Of a stretch of DNA of 64,000 bases, positions 36,501 to 47,185 are shown piece after piece. Under the pieces are notes generated by a model that saw nothing but the letters and a program-made list of their open reading frames with translations, was not told the DNA's origin and searched no databases. This DNA comes from Camellia lanceoleosa (lineage: Eukaryota; Streptophyta; Magnoliopsida; Ericales; Theaceae), in contig CM045758.1 in NCBI GenBank assembly GCA_025200525.1, forward strand, positions 194,034,463 to 194,098,462, in the 5' to 3' direction. The position numbers were made by a program, and so were the translations under genes. Position 1 is the first letter of the stretch; the number at the start of each line of letters is the position of its first letter.

Positions 36501-36823
36501 GGACGTGTGTTTACTTCAACAGCTTCTACAAAGGCAAGGTGGTTACAGAAGAACCAAACAAGAACTACTTTTCACCACTGTCAGTGATACCCAAGATCAT
36601 AAATGCTTTCTGGGAGCTGATTAGAAGCTTCAGTATTAGATACACAAAGGGACCAGAGTACAAAGAAGGGGGTGTTCTTCGTGTTCTCCGGTTAATCGGA
36701 TTGGTAATTGCAGGTGTTCCGGCGCATTCACCTCAAGATTATGTCAATTGTACCCGTTTGGGATCCTCGGATGTTTATCTTCCTGCAGTTCAGGACCCCT
36801 CAAACCATCAACAGAGCATTTGA
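30563..36823 (+). CDS. OBL1-like: Oil-body lipase-like triacylglycerol lipase (class 3), four exons
   Basis: Exons 30563-30878, 34817-35010, 35313-35346 and 35925-36823 join to 480 codons with intact GT-AG introns (phases 1, 0, 1). The start [10 protein letters not shown] follows a CA-rich leader and is the first ATG. Near the N-terminus is a hydrophobic segment ([13 protein letters not shown]) of the kind that anchors these lipases to oil bodies or ER. The lipase_3 domain spans roughly residues 190-420, with the nucleophile elbow [11 protein letters not shown], catalytic Asp in the FGQPRVGD / [11 protein letters not shown] region, and a C-terminal His in PAHSPQDY. Length (480) suits the OBL family of about 470-520. 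These enzymes hydrolyse triacylglycerol and diacylglycerol. The exact member (OBL1, OBL2 or OBL3) is not resolved. Exon 3 is only 34 bases. Confidence 0.92.
30879..34816 (+). other. Intron 1 of lipase gene (3.9 kb)
   Basis: Starts GTTTGT after codon 105 plus one base and ends TTGCAG. It is unusually long next to introns 2 (302 bp) and 3 (578 bp). It is AT-rich, with a 168-bp tandem repeat at 32196-32525, a CAC-rich stretch near 31905-32010 and many T runs. No coding content was recognised; ORFs at 31789-33092 are low-complexity. Confidence 0.8.
32196..32525. repeat. 168-bp tandem repeat in lipase intron 1
   Basis: Two copies begin ACACCAATTAAATTATAT at 32196 and 32364 and share the CTACAGCATGCACCAGG.GTG core. 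The period is 168 bases and the second copy runs to about 32525. Confidence 0.8.
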
Positions 36824-37201
36824 TGTTGATTAAATTAATTGAACTCGTTGTCAATTTCAATTACTTGCAAGAGTGACATTATTACTTAATTTTGTGTCAA
36901 GGGTTGGGCTTTGCAGAAGTTGAAATGTCCCAACATAATGTTTTTGTAGTAAGTTTTTGGTGTTTCTGAGAAGCGAATGCCTCAAGTTTTGAATCTTGCT
37001 ACTCTGACTAGAAGCCGTTTGATTGAAGAAAGATTGTACCGGGAAGAAAATGTTAGAAAAATATTATGCAATTATACAAAAGTTAATCAATAGAAATGAC
37101 TTAAAGAGATATTTTTATAACAATTCTAGAAAATATGATGAAATAACAGTTACAACAGATAATTAGCAAGATAACATAAAAATAAAAAGTTGGTCTCTCA
37201 T
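36824..37201 (+). other. 3' flank of lipase gene
   Basis: Presumed 3' UTR for the first 100-200 bases; no canonical AATAAA is obvious close to the stop. The rest is AT-rich with no gene, up to the TTA that borders the next transposon. Confidence 0.5.
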
Positions 37202-37204
37202 TTA

Positions 37205-38588
37205 GAGCATCTCTAATGGAGTTTGCTAAAATAGCATTGCTATTGTTATAATTTGGCAATGAATAGTACTATTTTGCCAAATTATAGCAATGATGTACCA
37301 ATGGTCACTTGCTATTTTGACAAATCTTAACTAACTTTTTCTCCAAGTTTATAGGTGTTGTTTGAATATAAGTTTTCTAGTGATTTTTTATTTTTTATTT
37401 TTATTTTTTGTCTTTTGTGACCTTTTTTTAACTGTTTATAAAAAAAAATTATATATTTACATTATTCCCGACTAGACAAATATAAAAAACGAAAAACAAA
37501 ATTGAAAATAAATAAATAAATATAATTCACCCTACCAAATTTCATACCACTACTAAAAAAAAAAAAAAAAGAATAAAAAATTTGGCAAACAGAGCACAAC
37601 GGCTCTTTTCATTTCCAAGGTAGCTCACTACCGTCCAACGATTGAGATGATTTCTCTAGAATCATCTCAACCCATTCGCAGACCTTCATGAGTCTTTCTT
37701 CCCGCTCCCTATCAATCTAACTCTGCCTCTCATCTTCATTTTTCCTCCTCTATCATCGAAACCTCTCTCTCTCTCTCTCTTTTGCAACCAATTCGAGTAA
37801 TCTCCGAGCCCGTACTCCTTATACCCCTTCCCAGAGATCACCTCTCCAGCTCCCTTGTTTGTGACCACAAATTCGAAGATGGTGAAGCAGAAGAGAATGA
37901 CGATGAGAAGGAACATAGCTAAGAAGTAGACCCAGAGAAGCCATGAGACGCAACAACACATGCCAATGAGTCCAGCCAGAGAGATCACCATGAGAAAGAC
38001 ACCTAAATGATGACTGACTTTGTTAAGAACTTCTCGCACTCACTTGCGCCATGGTGGCCCAACCATACTCCAACCCATTGCATCAAACCGATCACCGATT
38101 TCCAAAACTAGTCTTCTCTCTCTTTCTGTCCTCAAACTAGTCAGCTGAAGAAGAAGCCCTAGAGGTCGATCCAGGTATTTATCATCTTCGTTTATGAAAT
38201 TTATATAAATTTGTGAAATTGATGATGAAATTTGCTGTGTGATTCTGAAATTGATTCTAAAATTTGTGTGATCTCAAATTTATTATGAAATTTGTGAAAT
38301 TTATTCTGAAATTGGGTTTGATTTTGAAAATTGGGTTTGATTCTAAAATTTGGGAGGTTCTATACTGTTTCAATTTTGTTTTTTTAACTAAATTTGGAGC
38401 CAAAAATCTGTTGATATTTGCTGATGTGGCATGTTTGCCAGCTACTATTCAACCTGCCAAATTTGAGAATAGAAATGGCGTCTGCCATCTATGGCAAGTA
38501 GAATAGCAGGCCATTGGAGAACCCATTTTGGCCTAAGCTGCTATATTTTGACAATAACAAGTGTTTTAGCAATCCATTGGAGATGCTC
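37205..38588. mobile_element. Harbinger-type non-autonomous element carrying a host gene fragment
   Basis: The left end GAGCATCTCTAATGGA and right end TCCATTGGAGATGCTC are inverted repeats with one mismatch, flanked by TTA on both sides (37202-37204 and 38589-38591). Subterminal TTGCCAAATT-type repeats continue inward. TTA duplication with this end is typical of PIF/Harbinger. There is no transposase. Internally it holds a tetraspanin gene fragment on the minus strand, so it behaves like a Pack-type element. Size 1384 bp. Confidence 0.8.
37776..38039 (-). pseudogene. Captured tetraspanin gene fragment
   Basis: An 88-residue stretch with a clear plant tetraspanin signature: [18 protein letters not shown] (second membrane segment), [20 protein letters not shown] (third), then [13 protein letters not shown] and [18 protein letters not shown], the start of the large extracellular loop. 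A canonical plant tetraspanin is about 270 residues, so only the middle third is present, lacking the first and fourth membrane segments and the cysteine-rich loop. After WLQKR the frame runs into a GA dinucleotide repeat and loses similarity. It lies entirely within a Harbinger-type element and has no start of its own; it is a captured exon fragment, not a gene. Confidence 0.8.
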
Positions 38589-38655
38589 TTACTATCTTAA
38601 AATCACTATTCCTTGCCACAAGAAGGTTCCAAGAGAGTGTAATGATGGGTCCGAG

Positions 38656-38840
38656 GTAATTGCTGTGAGATAAAACGATGTCGTTTCATCATCTATATGC
38701 ATATTCAATAAATAAAAAAAAATGGTTGTTAAGAGGGTTTGAACCCAGACAACTTGGAGAGAAAAAAGGTCATGAACCACTGTGTTACTTAGTATACTCA
38801 TTAATATTTTGAACATAAATTATATTTATTACAATATGTA
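38656..38840. repeat. Left terminal inverted repeat of MULE
   Basis: Matches the reverse complement of 42573-42765 with scattered differences. Its minus strand contains a tRNA-like segment (38722-38791) with ACAGTGGTTCATGACC and GGGTTCAAACCC, resembling pol III A and B boxes. Confidence 0.8.
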
Positions 38841-39064
38841 TTCCAACATAAAAAATAAAAAATCTACAATCTGCAGCCACAATAAAGCTTATAACTTTCC
38901 ATCTTCAAAAGAAAAATTCTAATCTGCACAAGTTGATGCTCTGTTATGTATCAAATACAAATGAAATAAAACACAATAACAATGGTTTCTCCTTAAATAA
39001 ACCTTGAATACATATTCAATATGCACAATTTGATACTCTATTATGTATCAAACACAAATAAAAT

Positions 39065-39126
39065 AAAGGAAAATGTTTTTTGCCCCGATTTTCCCCGCCC
39101 CTAATGCCCCGATTTTCAGAAGAGAG

Positions 39127-39163
<37 letters not shown>

Positions 39164-39480
39164 GGAGAGGAGAAGGCTTGCAGAGGAGGCTCACGCCTCA
39201 CGCCGCTGCCCATCGCCCTCGCCTCTCCGCCTGTTCGCCATTCTCGTCGCCTCCGTCACGATCGCCATTCTCGCCTGCCATCACCGATCGCCTCCTCGCC
39301 TCCGCCTCGCTCCAAAGCCCATTTTTAGGCCCCTCCAGTCCCCTCCTCCTTCTCCTCCTCCTCGGCCATCTTCTTCTTCGCTCTTCTACTCAAAAAAAAA
39401 AAAATTTAAAACCACGAAACGACGTTGTTTTGTGGTTTCGGGGCTTTCGGGGGTGCCAAATTCGAGCTCTTTATCACTTC
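39065..39480. other. GC-rich insert with (GA)n and CTC repeats in MULE
   Basis: Between AT-rich flanks lies a 400-bp block starting GCCCCGATTTTCCCCGCCCC, with a (GA)n run at about 39119-39160 and a C/T-rich part. The ORFs across it (39073-39510) have proline and leucine repeats and no known domain. It may be a captured 5' UTR or exon, or an inserted small element; no terminal repeats were established. Confidence 0.4.
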
Positions 39481-39489
39481 TCTAAAATA

Positions 39490-41618
39490 AAACACAATAA
39501 CAGTGGCTAGGTTGCGAACAACTTTTGTTCTCTTAGTAGTTTTCTCATGCCAAGGTTTCAATCTACTCCTACCCTTGTGTTCGCTCTCTTTCTTTTTTAA
39601 GTCCTTAGCTCGTGCAAAGTTTGGATCAACTACAAAAGCTTTGGTACCCACTTTAATATTGTCTCTAGCCGTCTAATGAAGTCATCACATTGTCTACTGT
39701 TGCACACAAATCCCTAAGAGTTTCATCAACTAATTGATAGGCATGTTTGCATTCAGATGATTAAGCTGCTAGTTTACCATTCTAGGATAAAGATCTCTGT
39801 AGCGTGCTGTTATCACCAACTTAGGGTCATTCTCAACCACTATAACTGTTTCCTCAATCACACAATCCTTCGCATCTAGTCTCCATCAACCTAATATATA
39901 CCTTTCAAGAATTTCCATAATATTCATTCTATCAAGCGCCGTAATTGCATGACTACATAAAATTTCAAAATTCTCAAATTTTTAACAAGTGCAACGAATT
40001 TCTCGACAATTATTGCCTCCTCCTGACTCATTAACTTCCACATTACCTTTCACAATATACTCTCTATCCTCTCCATATAAGTCCATCACATACGTTACTT
40101 CTCTTCCTAACTCATGGCACCGCTTCACTTGAGAACAAAGGGATGTGTCTAACTCATTATGAAACAAGTCAAAGATAGGAGGGGTATACAAATTAGCAAC
40201 TTAAATTAACATGGGAGACATTTTCAACTTTATTCTCGGCAACTGTTGTTTAGAATCGTATACAGCTTTTACTTCTTCATACCGCTTATCCATAATAACT
40301 AGATTGAAGTGTGTAAAAAATTGAACAATGTTATGGTCAACTTTTAAATGCTTCTTCAATTCTGCATTCAAGCTTTCACTAAGTTGAGTGCTTCGCATTC
40401 CTGCAGTATATACCAACTTTATATACACATGCGCCCATTTCTCTCTAAATTCCCAAGTCTTCTTTATCCATAAGTTCTCTTGCAAGTTATATTTATAAAT
40501 CAAAGAATCCCAAGCTTCAACCAACTCATGTTCATCCTCATACCCAAAAATGCAAGTTTTGAAATCGTAACCAAATTTTAAACCACCCTTTAACAAGTAG
40601 CCTAAATGCTTCAAAGCATTTTGCATTAGGTGAAAAGTGCACAATTCATGAAATACCTCAGGCATGATTCTAGAAATTACCTTAGCCATTGCCTGATCTT
40701 GATATGTGAAAAAACTAACAGACTTTTTCCCTGACATTACGTGCAAGAAAGTTTCAAATAACTACTCAAATGATGCTGTAGTTTCATCATGTAATAATGC
40801 AGCACCAAAAATCACAGTCATTCTAAAGTGGTTAAAGCCAGTAAATAAAGCAAGTGGACAGTACTTTTTGTTTGTTTGGAATGTTTTGTCAAATGACATA
40901 ACATCACCGAAAATGTCATAATCTGTAATCATTTGATGATCAGCTCAAAAAATGTTAGTAATCATCTCATCAACATCCAACTGAAATGCAAAGTAAAAAT
41001 ATGAATTTTCAATGGCTTGTTGTTGGAAATATCTCAACAAACTTCATGATTCACCATATTGCAAGTTTCGTTGCCTTTTTGCACGCAAGAAGGTTTTTGG
41101 TCCTCTCGCATGAACCCTATAATTTCCTTCCCCATTGCTAAGGCGCTAATAAGATCATGTGATACCTTAAGTGATATACCAGTATCATCAGCTACATTAA
41201 CATTTATACCCTAAGCATTACACAACTTTCTCTAAGATGGCATCATATGCATATATTGAGGAATATGCAAAAGATGGTTGTGATTATCATCAAACTTCAT
41301 CAGAACCCATTTTGACAAGTCCCGTCTAAAACATATATAGATGAATGTATTACATTTTGTTCTTCTCTCATGTTGAGAATGTTTTACTATTACGTACCAT
41401 TTATCTTTTTCATTTTCTCCCTCCTTACAACAAACAAACTTTTTATTAACCATGATAACATCTTTCTTACTTTTTGTATGGTAATCTCTTCTAATACTAA
41501 ATCACACAATCCTTCCATATTCATTGTAGAATTAATATGCAGCTTCTTCCAAATCAAATTCCATTCCAACACGTGGCATGGAATTCTTAGCTAACTCCTC
41601 AAGTGCACCATCTTCCAT
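39490..41618 (-). pseudogene. FAR1/MULE-type transposase, decayed
   Basis: From ATG 41618 the minus strand shows, in order: a FAR1 DNA-binding domain (about 41600-41235, with KKFVCCKEGENEK and DDNHNHLL), a MULE transposase core (about 40920-40330) with GDVMSFDKTFQTNKKY, YQDQAMAKVISRIMPEVFHE and CTFHLMQNALKHLG, then NAELKKHLKV, a SWIM zinc finger (IRCTC ... ILCSHAI, 39990-39940) and a basic tail (AKDLKKKESEHKGRSRLK, about 39600). At least five stops (for example one in the core at about 40775 and one inside the SWIM region) and one or two frame changes occur. The catalytic D-D region is partly intact. In the family it cuts and joins MULE ends; FHY3/FAR1 transcription factors derive from such proteins. 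Confidence 0.78.
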
Positions 41619-42572
41619 TTCGACACTATTGAATATAAAGTCTAATAACAATAAGAATAGCACAAAAATAACATCAATAATAAGATAAATTACCGCATAA
41701 TCTAAAAAATTGCCTACTTTCTTGATGTGGTTTATTATACACGAAACAAATCAATTATATTACTAAAAGAGTACACCTTTAAAAAAAATCATAAAATTTT
41801 ATAACTTATATTATGTAAAGACATAATTTTTCTCGTCACAAAATATAGCTTTTACTATAAATTCTCCATTCTTAACTTTTACCACAAATTATCATAACAC
41901 AACAAACATTCTTAACTTTCATCACAAAAAAAATGTGTTGATAAGAGTACTTGCCTTATTATATAACTTTGTGAAAAGATAATGAAAATGCCAAGAGTTA
42001 AATCACCATATACAATAACAGATTCCTATAACAGATTCGTATACATATCAAATTGTGAAGTTAATTTAATAGAGCATCAATCCCTAATCCAAAACACAAT
42101 AACAGATTCCTATAACAGATAACAAAATCCAATCTGCACAATTTGATACAAATCACCATATACATACACATAACAGAATCCTATACTATTATATTAAAAT
42201 CCCCAATCCAAAATACAATCTCTATTTGATATGAAAATAAATGACTATATATATATACATAACAGATTATCATAATATTATATTGTAAGCATATAAAAAA
42301 TATATGTATATATATTTTTTCAAACCTGAGTAAAGATTCTTAGAAGGCAAATAAGCAACCTTAATGACAATGGTGATAGCGGAGCTACAATACAGCAATG
42401 GCAGAGGAATGTCAGAGCAAACGGTGGAGGGACGACAGAGCAATAGTGGAGAGATGGCAGAGAATCCAAACCCTCCCCCCTCTTAACAGACCTAGCATTT
42501 TGTAGGATTTTCATTGTTTTGTATTTTAATTATAGCTGATTCTAATTTATTTTTTTTTAATGCTGGAAGGCC

Positions 42573-42765
42573 TACAAATTGTAATAAATACAATATATGT
42601 CTGAAATATTAATGAGTAGAATAAGTAGCACCGTGGTTCAAGACTCTTTTTCTCTCCAGGTTGTCTGGATTCAAGCTGTCTTAACAACCATTTTTTTTTT
42701 TTTTTTTTAATATTGAATATGCATATAGATGATGAAACAACGCCATTTCATCTCACAGCAGTACC
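42573..42765. repeat. Right terminal inverted repeat of MULE
   Basis: Inverted copy of 38656-38840. The plus strand carries a tRNA-like stretch (42623-42690) with GTAGCACCGTGGTTCAAGAC and GGATTCAAGC, followed by a T run of about 19, as at the 3' end of a pol III unit. Confidence 0.8.
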
Positions 42766-43177
42766 CATGTTTCCTTCAATGACTCCAAAATAAACTCACA
42801 TCGAGTTGCGAACCAAAGTCACCCATAAAATATAATAAAATAACATAAAACTAATTTTCCAAAGAATAGTATTTATGTGTGTGTCATCGTAAAAAATAGC
42901 ACTAAGAATATAGTAATTCTATTTACTTAGAAAAAAAATGTAAAGACTTTTATTTACAATGTGATTGTGATTAAAATTAAATTATTATAATGTGAGATCT
43001 TTGTATATATAAATTTAAATTACATATTGATAATTCTAAATAAAATTGTAGGTATATAGGATTACTACTAAGATTATATTACAAACAACCATTCGGATAC
43101 CAATTTGCAGCTTCTGGCTAATGAATTGGCTCAAAGGCTCGCGACCAAGCCAATGCTCGGGCTTGTCTAATTCAATC
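42766..43177. other. AT-rich intergenic DNA
   Basis: No gene recognised. It separates the MULE from two MITE-like sequences. Confidence 0.6.
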
Positions 43178-43585
43178 ACTTTGTTTGTTTTCAGTTTTCA
43201 GAATTTATTTTTTCAAAAAATTCTATTTTTTCATTTTCCATATTTTTTGTTTTCACTAATTTTTTTAAAATTTTTAGAAACACCTAACATAAATATACTT
43301 AGAAAATATAATATTTGTGAAAAAAAATCTTTAAAAAATTCACTAAATACCAAAAATATTATATATATATATATATATATGAGAATTCAGTATGTTTTTA
43401 GTATTTTTGTGTATTTATTAATTTTTTATGATATTTTTTCACACATAATTTACTATTTAGATACATCTAAGTAAAGTACAACTAAAAAAGTATTTAAAAA
43501 AAAAATTGCTTAAAATTTAAAAAATATTTACCAAAAATAAAAAATAAAAAAATTTAATTTTCAGAAAACTAAAACCAAATACTAA
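43178..43585. mobile_element. Probable MITE, 0.4 kb
   Basis: The left end TTGTTTGTTTTCAGTTTTC and the right end GAAAACTAAAACCAAATAC form an imperfect inverted repeat. The interior is AT-rich, with an (AT)n run near 43360-43380 and no ORF with recognised content. Exact ends and target duplication are uncertain. Confidence 0.45.
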
Positions 43586-43590
43586 GCCTA

Positions 43591-43992
43591 TTTGGTAACC
43601 ATTTTGTTTTTAGTTTTCAATTTATATTTACAAAAATTTTAAAAACTGTCATAAAAAATTGTTTGATATTTTTTTTGGTTTATAAATGATTGTTTCAATT
43701 TGTAAATTTGAGGAAAAAACGTAAACTCAAAAAATGAGTTTACATTGGTTTTTAAACAGAAATTTAAAATTTTGACTAACAATTTTTTTTTTTCAATAAT
43801 TTTTGTTTCAATTAATTTTTTTTCCAATTATAATGTGTATGATCCCATTGTCATAAAATAATAAAAAATAAATATAAATATTTTAGGCCTGAACAAACAT
43901 ATTTTTTAGTTTATGTTTTTAAAATTTTTAAAATATTTTGTTCGAACCAAACACGTTTATAATTTATGTTTTTCTAAATATAAACAAAAAAA
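43591..43992. mobile_element. Probable second MITE of a related family
   Basis: The left end ATTTGGTAACCATTTTGTTT and right end AAACGTAAACGTTATCAAAC are imperfect inverted repeats of the TTTGGTAAC type. It abuts the preceding element. Low-complexity sequence weakens the call. Confidence 0.4.
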
Positions 43993-45130
43993 CGTAAACG
44001 TTATCAAACACTACTTAAAAATTTGTTTTTTTACCCAATTTAAGCTACTATATAGCAGGGTCGTTTGACCCAAATAAGGCTTAGATTAAACTTAGGCCTA
44101 AGGTTAAAGTTCGGTCGGTTGCCCAAGTTCATTGGTGTATGAGAGACAGACCTACTAGGTAAGATCGAGGGTCCATCAAAAAATTATTAAAAAACAAATT
44201 AAAAATTAATTTTAAGTCTCAACCTGTTGGGCTAAACTCGTATCTTTGTTAGAGGCAATCTAGCCAGCAAGCCCCGTTTGAGCCAAGCCCATAGTAAAAC
44301 TTTAACTTAAAATTTTGGTCCACAGATTGGCCCAACAAGCCTGCAAGAAAAAACAAATGCTCACACCAATGCATGCATGTCCTAAGTCCTTCGTTATTTT
44401 CAATGCAGATAGTTTCAAAAGCATCGTACAAGAACTATTTTTCTGTTATGTCATTTGCTCCAAAGATTAATGCAGTTTGAAAGATGTTAAGAAGCTTTGT
44501 CAATCAGCCATAAATGAAATTAAGTAGACATGTATGTCCTGTCTCTAATTAATTTCATAAAATATATTTTTTATCGCAAAGTTGGATTGTCTATTGATTA
44601 GTAATAATATTACTATTATATCAATATTTAAATACTATAAAACAGTTTGTTACTTAAAATAGTTATTAAAAAATATAATATCATGATATAATGTTATATT
44701 AATAATTTTATAATAAATAATGTTCTCACCATCTAAAAATAATAATAAGTATAAGTTTATGAATTCACTCTTATCTACCTCGAATGATGATTTGTAATTG
44801 GGATTGAATTTGTACGTATATATTCATATGTAAAATAAATTTGAATCACAAGATAATAATTCTGAATAAGTTTTAAGTAATCAAATCTAAACATAAAAAA
44901 GAATAAATTATAATTTACTTAAAATCTTAATATTAAGAATTTGAAAATAAAAACTCTTTTAAAAAAATTGTTTCTCAAACGAGCCATTAATAACAGGAAA
45001 TTCTATTTCTACACACCTACGTATATCAGTGCACATCTTTTCTCAGTACACACGTAATTTGATTATTAATTTTTGTTCTCATTTCACACACCAATTATTA
45101 CAATCACACCTTTAACTTATATCTTGTATA
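43993..45130. other. AT-rich intergenic DNA before the viral array
   Basis: No gene recognised; the ORF at 44249-44431 is not supported. It ends at the left junction with integrated viral sequence at about 45130. Confidence 0.6.
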
Positions 45131-45131
45131 C

Positions 45132-45802
45132 AATCACTAGTTCTATCACCACCTTTGCGTACATCAATCTCAGACAAACTCAAACGACCTCTGCGTTCAT
45201 GAATAACTAAACCACTTTCCCTTAAACCTCCTAACAACAAATCTCTTCACCTCTTCGGTAAATCGACAGACTTAGTCCGTGTCAGAATCGGAATGGCCTT
45301 TATTGGAGGACAATGCCAAACATCAACATTTTCATTAGTATATTTTTTAGATAACACAACAATAGATGGGGCACTCATTTATGAATTTTCTGGCATGTCA
45401 CTCGTAAAATACTTCAGATACCCCTTCATTTTACAATACGTAATCCCTCTTTTAATATTCAAATTTTCAAGTTAATACTTTACCATCTAGGGCACTTGTT
45501 TGTCATTAATTGAACAATAACCATTCCTATAATAGACTAACTCGCATTGACAATCCATAGGGAAAAGAAACCACGCCTGGTAATGAGATTACCATCTAAC
45601 CTCCGATGATAAACATTCACTCTGACCAACCCACTAGCATTGGGTGTGCAAAGGGGGGGAATATTTTATCAACCTTAATACTCTTTTGTTTGTATCTTAA
45701 CCTCAACTGCGAAAATAAATTAGGCAACGCAAATTCAATACAACTGAAATCATTTACTGAAACACCTTCAACAACACTAGTATTTATATCGTCCACCTCC
45801 AT
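45132..45802 (-). pseudogene. BC1-like movement protein, copy A (3'-truncated)
   Basis: It starts at ATG 45802 (MEVDDINTSVVEG), 44 bases after the coat protein stop, the position of a movement protein in citlodaviruses. The first 61 codons are open to a TGA near 45617; later segments, including the KMKGYLK region also seen in copy B, lie in other frames. The coding sequence is cut at about 45132, where host DNA begins, so the C-terminal ~50 residues found in copy B are absent. The gene product would move viral DNA between cells; this copy cannot be functional. Confidence 0.62.
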
Positions 45803-45845
45803 TCAAAACCTGAACATTACAAATAAGAATACATAAATTATAATT

Positions 45846-46592
45846 CTAAACAGTCTTAAAGTACATTTGATTCCTTAAAGTAATTTTACATTCATTTCCA
45901 CTAACAGTAGCAGCCATTAAATATATGGCACCCTTTTGAATACTTCCAACATTTCCCAACAGCGTATCTTTGTAGTCTGTCCAAACATCAACTGGGAAGA
46001 ACCAGTTCACAACTTCTATACTGTGACGAACGTACTCTTTGTCCCTACCATCAATGACCTTGAATCCCATTTTCTTTAGCATCCGAAATCGGTCGGACTA
46101 GTCAGGATAAAAAATTTAGGTCTCTGGATTGCACTCACCAACTCCAATAAATATCTTGTCAGGTGTGTGGATGGAATCAGACGGACTATTATCACTTATG
46201 ACGAAAAACAAAACGCGGTAGACCATAGCTTCGTCTTTAGCATCTTGTCCCATTTGAACATTCTTAATTAATTTTATACCCTTAACCACGATCTTGTCTG
46301 ATTGACGGTCACATCTCTTATTACCCAACCCAATACCATTCAGCAATCTCGCCACACCTTTATTATCAAATTTAGCATCCCTTAATTGTTCATCGTACAA
46401 TTATAACTTTCTTACTTCCCTCCTAGTCTTCTTAATATATCGGGGAATATTTTGTACGTACCGTCTACGTACATACGCCGCCTTAAAAGATGTACGACCA
46501 CGGTAACTACACTTATAACCACTGGCTGCCGGTGTCCTTAACCGGCGGTACGCAAAGGGAGTCTGATACTGGCTGCTCATTACTCCTTTCAT
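45846..46592 (-). pseudogene. Geminivirus coat protein, copy A
   Basis: 248 codons, with a basic N-terminus (YRGRTSFKAAYVRRRY) and a central LLNGIGLGNKRCDRQSDK region. It ends YLMAATVSGNECKITLRNQ, in line with geminivirus coat proteins of about 250 residues. The frame is continuous but for three stops: TAA near 46399 and two near 46113 and 46098. The start is taken at 46592 (MKGVMSS), or five codons in at MSSQYQ. The protein forms the twinned particle and binds single-stranded DNA. Its start overlaps the V2-like ORF. Confidence 0.85.
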
Positions 46593-46842
46593 TTTTTAAA
46601 AAACAATCCAAATCTTTTATCTTGCAAATTCTGCGGATTCTCTTATTTCTGCTAACCCTTCCATTTAAACACCTTAGCTTTGATATTTTTTTCCTTTACT
46701 TCTCGTACCCACGAACAAACTTCGCAGGAGCTAACCGTCGCCTCTCTTCCCACATTCTTATTTGCCACATCAAAAAACAATCTACACACATTTGAGTGAA
46801 CTGGCCGTAATTCTCGAGATACTCTTCTAAGGAGTACAACAT
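46513..46842 (-). pseudogene. V2-like (pre-coat) ORF, copy A
   Basis: A 109-codon frame starting MLYSLEEYLENYGQFTQM, overlapping the coat protein start by 80 bases in another frame, exactly where geminivirus V2 lies. It is basic and cysteine-containing (RRICKIKDLDCF). One internal stop (near 46692) breaks it. The same frame exists in copies B and D. Geminivirus V2 proteins suppress silencing or aid movement; identity here rests on position and conservation between copies, not on a diagnostic motif. Confidence 0.45.
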
Positions 46843-47165
46843 TATATACCTAAACAATCAACAAAAAAAGAAGACTGAAAATGAGGGACGAAATAAGGTA
46901 CTAGGAAACAACTTTACCACAATTGCTATCCCACTGCAAAAGCATATTCCTCTATACCATCAAATGTGTTCTAGTACCAAATAAATAACAAAACTACCTA
47001 GTGATTAAGTACGAAGATTCCCTATGCAAAATCATTCAAACACATTTATTTTTTTTCTTTTGCTTTATGTCTATCATTCTGCAAGAATATTTGCTTTACA
47101 GCTACGCAAACCACCAGAAACACGAGACGTGTATCGCACTATCCGACAAAAGAATCAAAAGTACT

Positions 47166-47185
47166 CACACCTGGGCCCGGGTGTG
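47166..47185. promoter_or_regulatory. Palindrome in viral intergenic region, copy A
   Basis: CACACCTGGGCCCGGGTGTG is a 20-bp palindrome with one mismatched pair, 70 bases upstream of the origin stem. Related forms occur in copy B (near 53286), C (near 54566) and D (near 63006). It could be a Rep-binding or promoter element. A CACGTG motif follows at 47209-47214. Confidence 0.5.

Larger units (their letters stand above)
38656..42765 (-). mobile_element. Mutator-like element with long terminal inverted repeats, FAR1-type transposase
   Basis: The ends 38656-38840 and 42573-42765 are inverted copies of ~185-193 bp: both carry GCTGTGAGAT, TTTCATCATCTATATGCATA, an AATGGTTGTTAAGA stretch and an ATTTATTACAAT segment. 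The minus strand between them encodes a MULE transposase with FAR1 DNA-binding domain. A 9-bp target duplication was not found, so exact ends are uncertain by a few bases. Size is about 4.1 kb, usual for an autonomous MULE. A GC-rich insert (39065-39480) lies inside. Confidence 0.82.

Noticed and set aside
37320..37510. A separate MITE inside the Harbinger-type element
   Set aside because: AT-rich inverted segments are visible, but ends and target duplication could not be established.
38722..38791. A tRNA gene in the MULE terminal repeat
   Set aside because: A- and B-box-like sequences are present, but no full cloverleaf or CCA-side acceptor stem could be formed by eye. Treated as tRNA-like only.
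39073..39510. 145-codon Pro/Leu/Arg-rich ORF
   Set aside because: Composition is driven by GA and CTC simple repeats; no homologous domain is recognised and no start context is supported.
44249..44431. Small minus-strand ORF with Cys residues
   Set aside because: 60 codons, no recognisable motif, and no conservation evidence in the window.
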